Assembly (NCBI GenBank): GCA_017889745.1 | Contig: JAGGAG010000152.1 | Coordinates: forward strand, 1 to 5,982 | Direction of reading: 5' to 3' | From: Gemmatimonadota bacterium | Lineage (GTDB): Bacteria; Gemmatimonadota; Gemmatimonadetes; Gemmatimonadales; GWC2-71-9 | DNA: 5,982 nt | In this document: positions 5,858 to 5,982 of the stretch, piece after piece | Layout of the letters: each line of letters begins with the position of its first letter | How positions within the stretch are numbered: position 1 is the stretch's first letter | The notes under the pieces: generated by a model | Told to the model about the DNA's origin: nothing | The model's database searches: none | Seen by the model: only the letters and a program-made list of their open reading frames with translations | Translations under genes and position numbers: made by a program

Positions 5858-5982
5858 TTGGTGGCCTTGAGTTTCTCGATCACCCGGTCGGTGAGGTCCA
5901 GGGACCGGTCGGCCGCCACGATGTTCCCGCCCTGCGCGCTGACATCGAAAATGAAGGCATAGTTACCCTCCGCGCGGAGGGA
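5854..5982 (-). CDS. OmpH/Skp-family periplasmic chaperone, C-terminal fragment (partial)
   Basis: A frame enters at the window edge and ends at the TGA at 5856-5854, giving the last 42 residues. They include EGNYAFIFDVSAQGGNI and AADRSLDLTDRVIEKLKATN. This matches the typical end of OmpH/Skp proteins: a beta-strand with an aromatic-rich YAFIFD, a Gly-Gly turn, then a DLTDxVI helix. Skp trimers hold unfolded outer-membrane proteins in the periplasm and hand them to the BAM complex. The gene commonly sits between bamA and lpxD, as it does here on the lpxD side. The coiled-coil arms and signal peptide would lie outside the window. The identification rests on this short tail plus its position, so it is likely but not certain. 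The stop overlaps the proposed lpxD start as CTGA. Confidence 0.78.
   Translation of the reverse strand, partial: SLRAEGNYAFIFDVSAQGGNIVAADRSLDLTDRVIEKLKATN
5865..5868 (-). promoter_or_regulatory. Shine-Dalgarno-like AAGG before the lpxD CTG start
   Basis: On the minus strand AAGG lies 7 bases before the CTG at 5857-5855, a normal spacing. It sits in the last codons of ompH. The match is short and could be chance, but it helps to place lpxD initiation at the CTG rather than at the GTG 81 bases downstream. Confidence 0.4.

Noticed and set aside
1..5982. Search for a novel mobile, defence, RNA or CRISPR system
   Set aside because: The whole window is accounted for by tightly packed lipid A and envelope genes. 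I saw no direct repeat arrays, transposase, tRNA or unexplained stretch.

Overview
The window is a GC-rich, gap-free stretch of bacterial chromosome in which every gene lies on the minus strand. It is the core of a lipid A (endotoxin) biosynthesis operon. Read in the direction of transcription (high to low coordinates), the order is: the C-terminus of an OmpH/Skp-type periplasmic chaperone (cut by the window edge), lpxD, a fused lpxC-fabZ gene, lpxA, a Gfo/Idh/MocA-family oxidoreductase resembling GnnA, lpxB, a DUF374 (LpxJ-like) acyltransferase, and the first 19 codons of another gene leaving the window at position 1.

The organism is a Gram-negative (diderm) bacterium. The high GC content, the LpxC-FabZ fusion (known from Bacteroidota and Gemmatimonadota) and the order OmpH-lpxD-lpxC/fabZ-lpxA-oxidoreductase-lpxB together suggest a Gemmatimonadota-type genome. 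This is inference from gene content, not a phylogenetic result.

How the genes work together: LpxA adds a 3-hydroxyacyl chain to UDP-GlcNAc (or to its 3-amino analogue if the oxidoreductase is a true GnnA). The LpxC half deacetylates position 2, LpxD adds the second hydroxyacyl chain, and LpxB condenses two units into the disaccharide. The DUF374 protein is a candidate for adding secondary acyl chains. The FabZ half dehydrates the same 3-hydroxyacyl-ACP pool that LpxA and LpxD draw on. No UDP-diacylglucosamine hydrolase (LpxH, LpxI or LpxG) and no GnnB-type aminotransferase is present here.

There is no intergenic DNA. Six of the seven junctions are 4-base NTGA overlaps and the seventh is an 8-base overlap, so the operon looks translationally coupled throughout. 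I see no promoter, terminator, RNA gene, mobile element or CRISPR array. The most unusual detail is the lpxD start: the only position that keeps the full conserved N-terminus and does not run into ompH is a CTG codon, in a CTGA overlap that matches the pattern at the other junctions.
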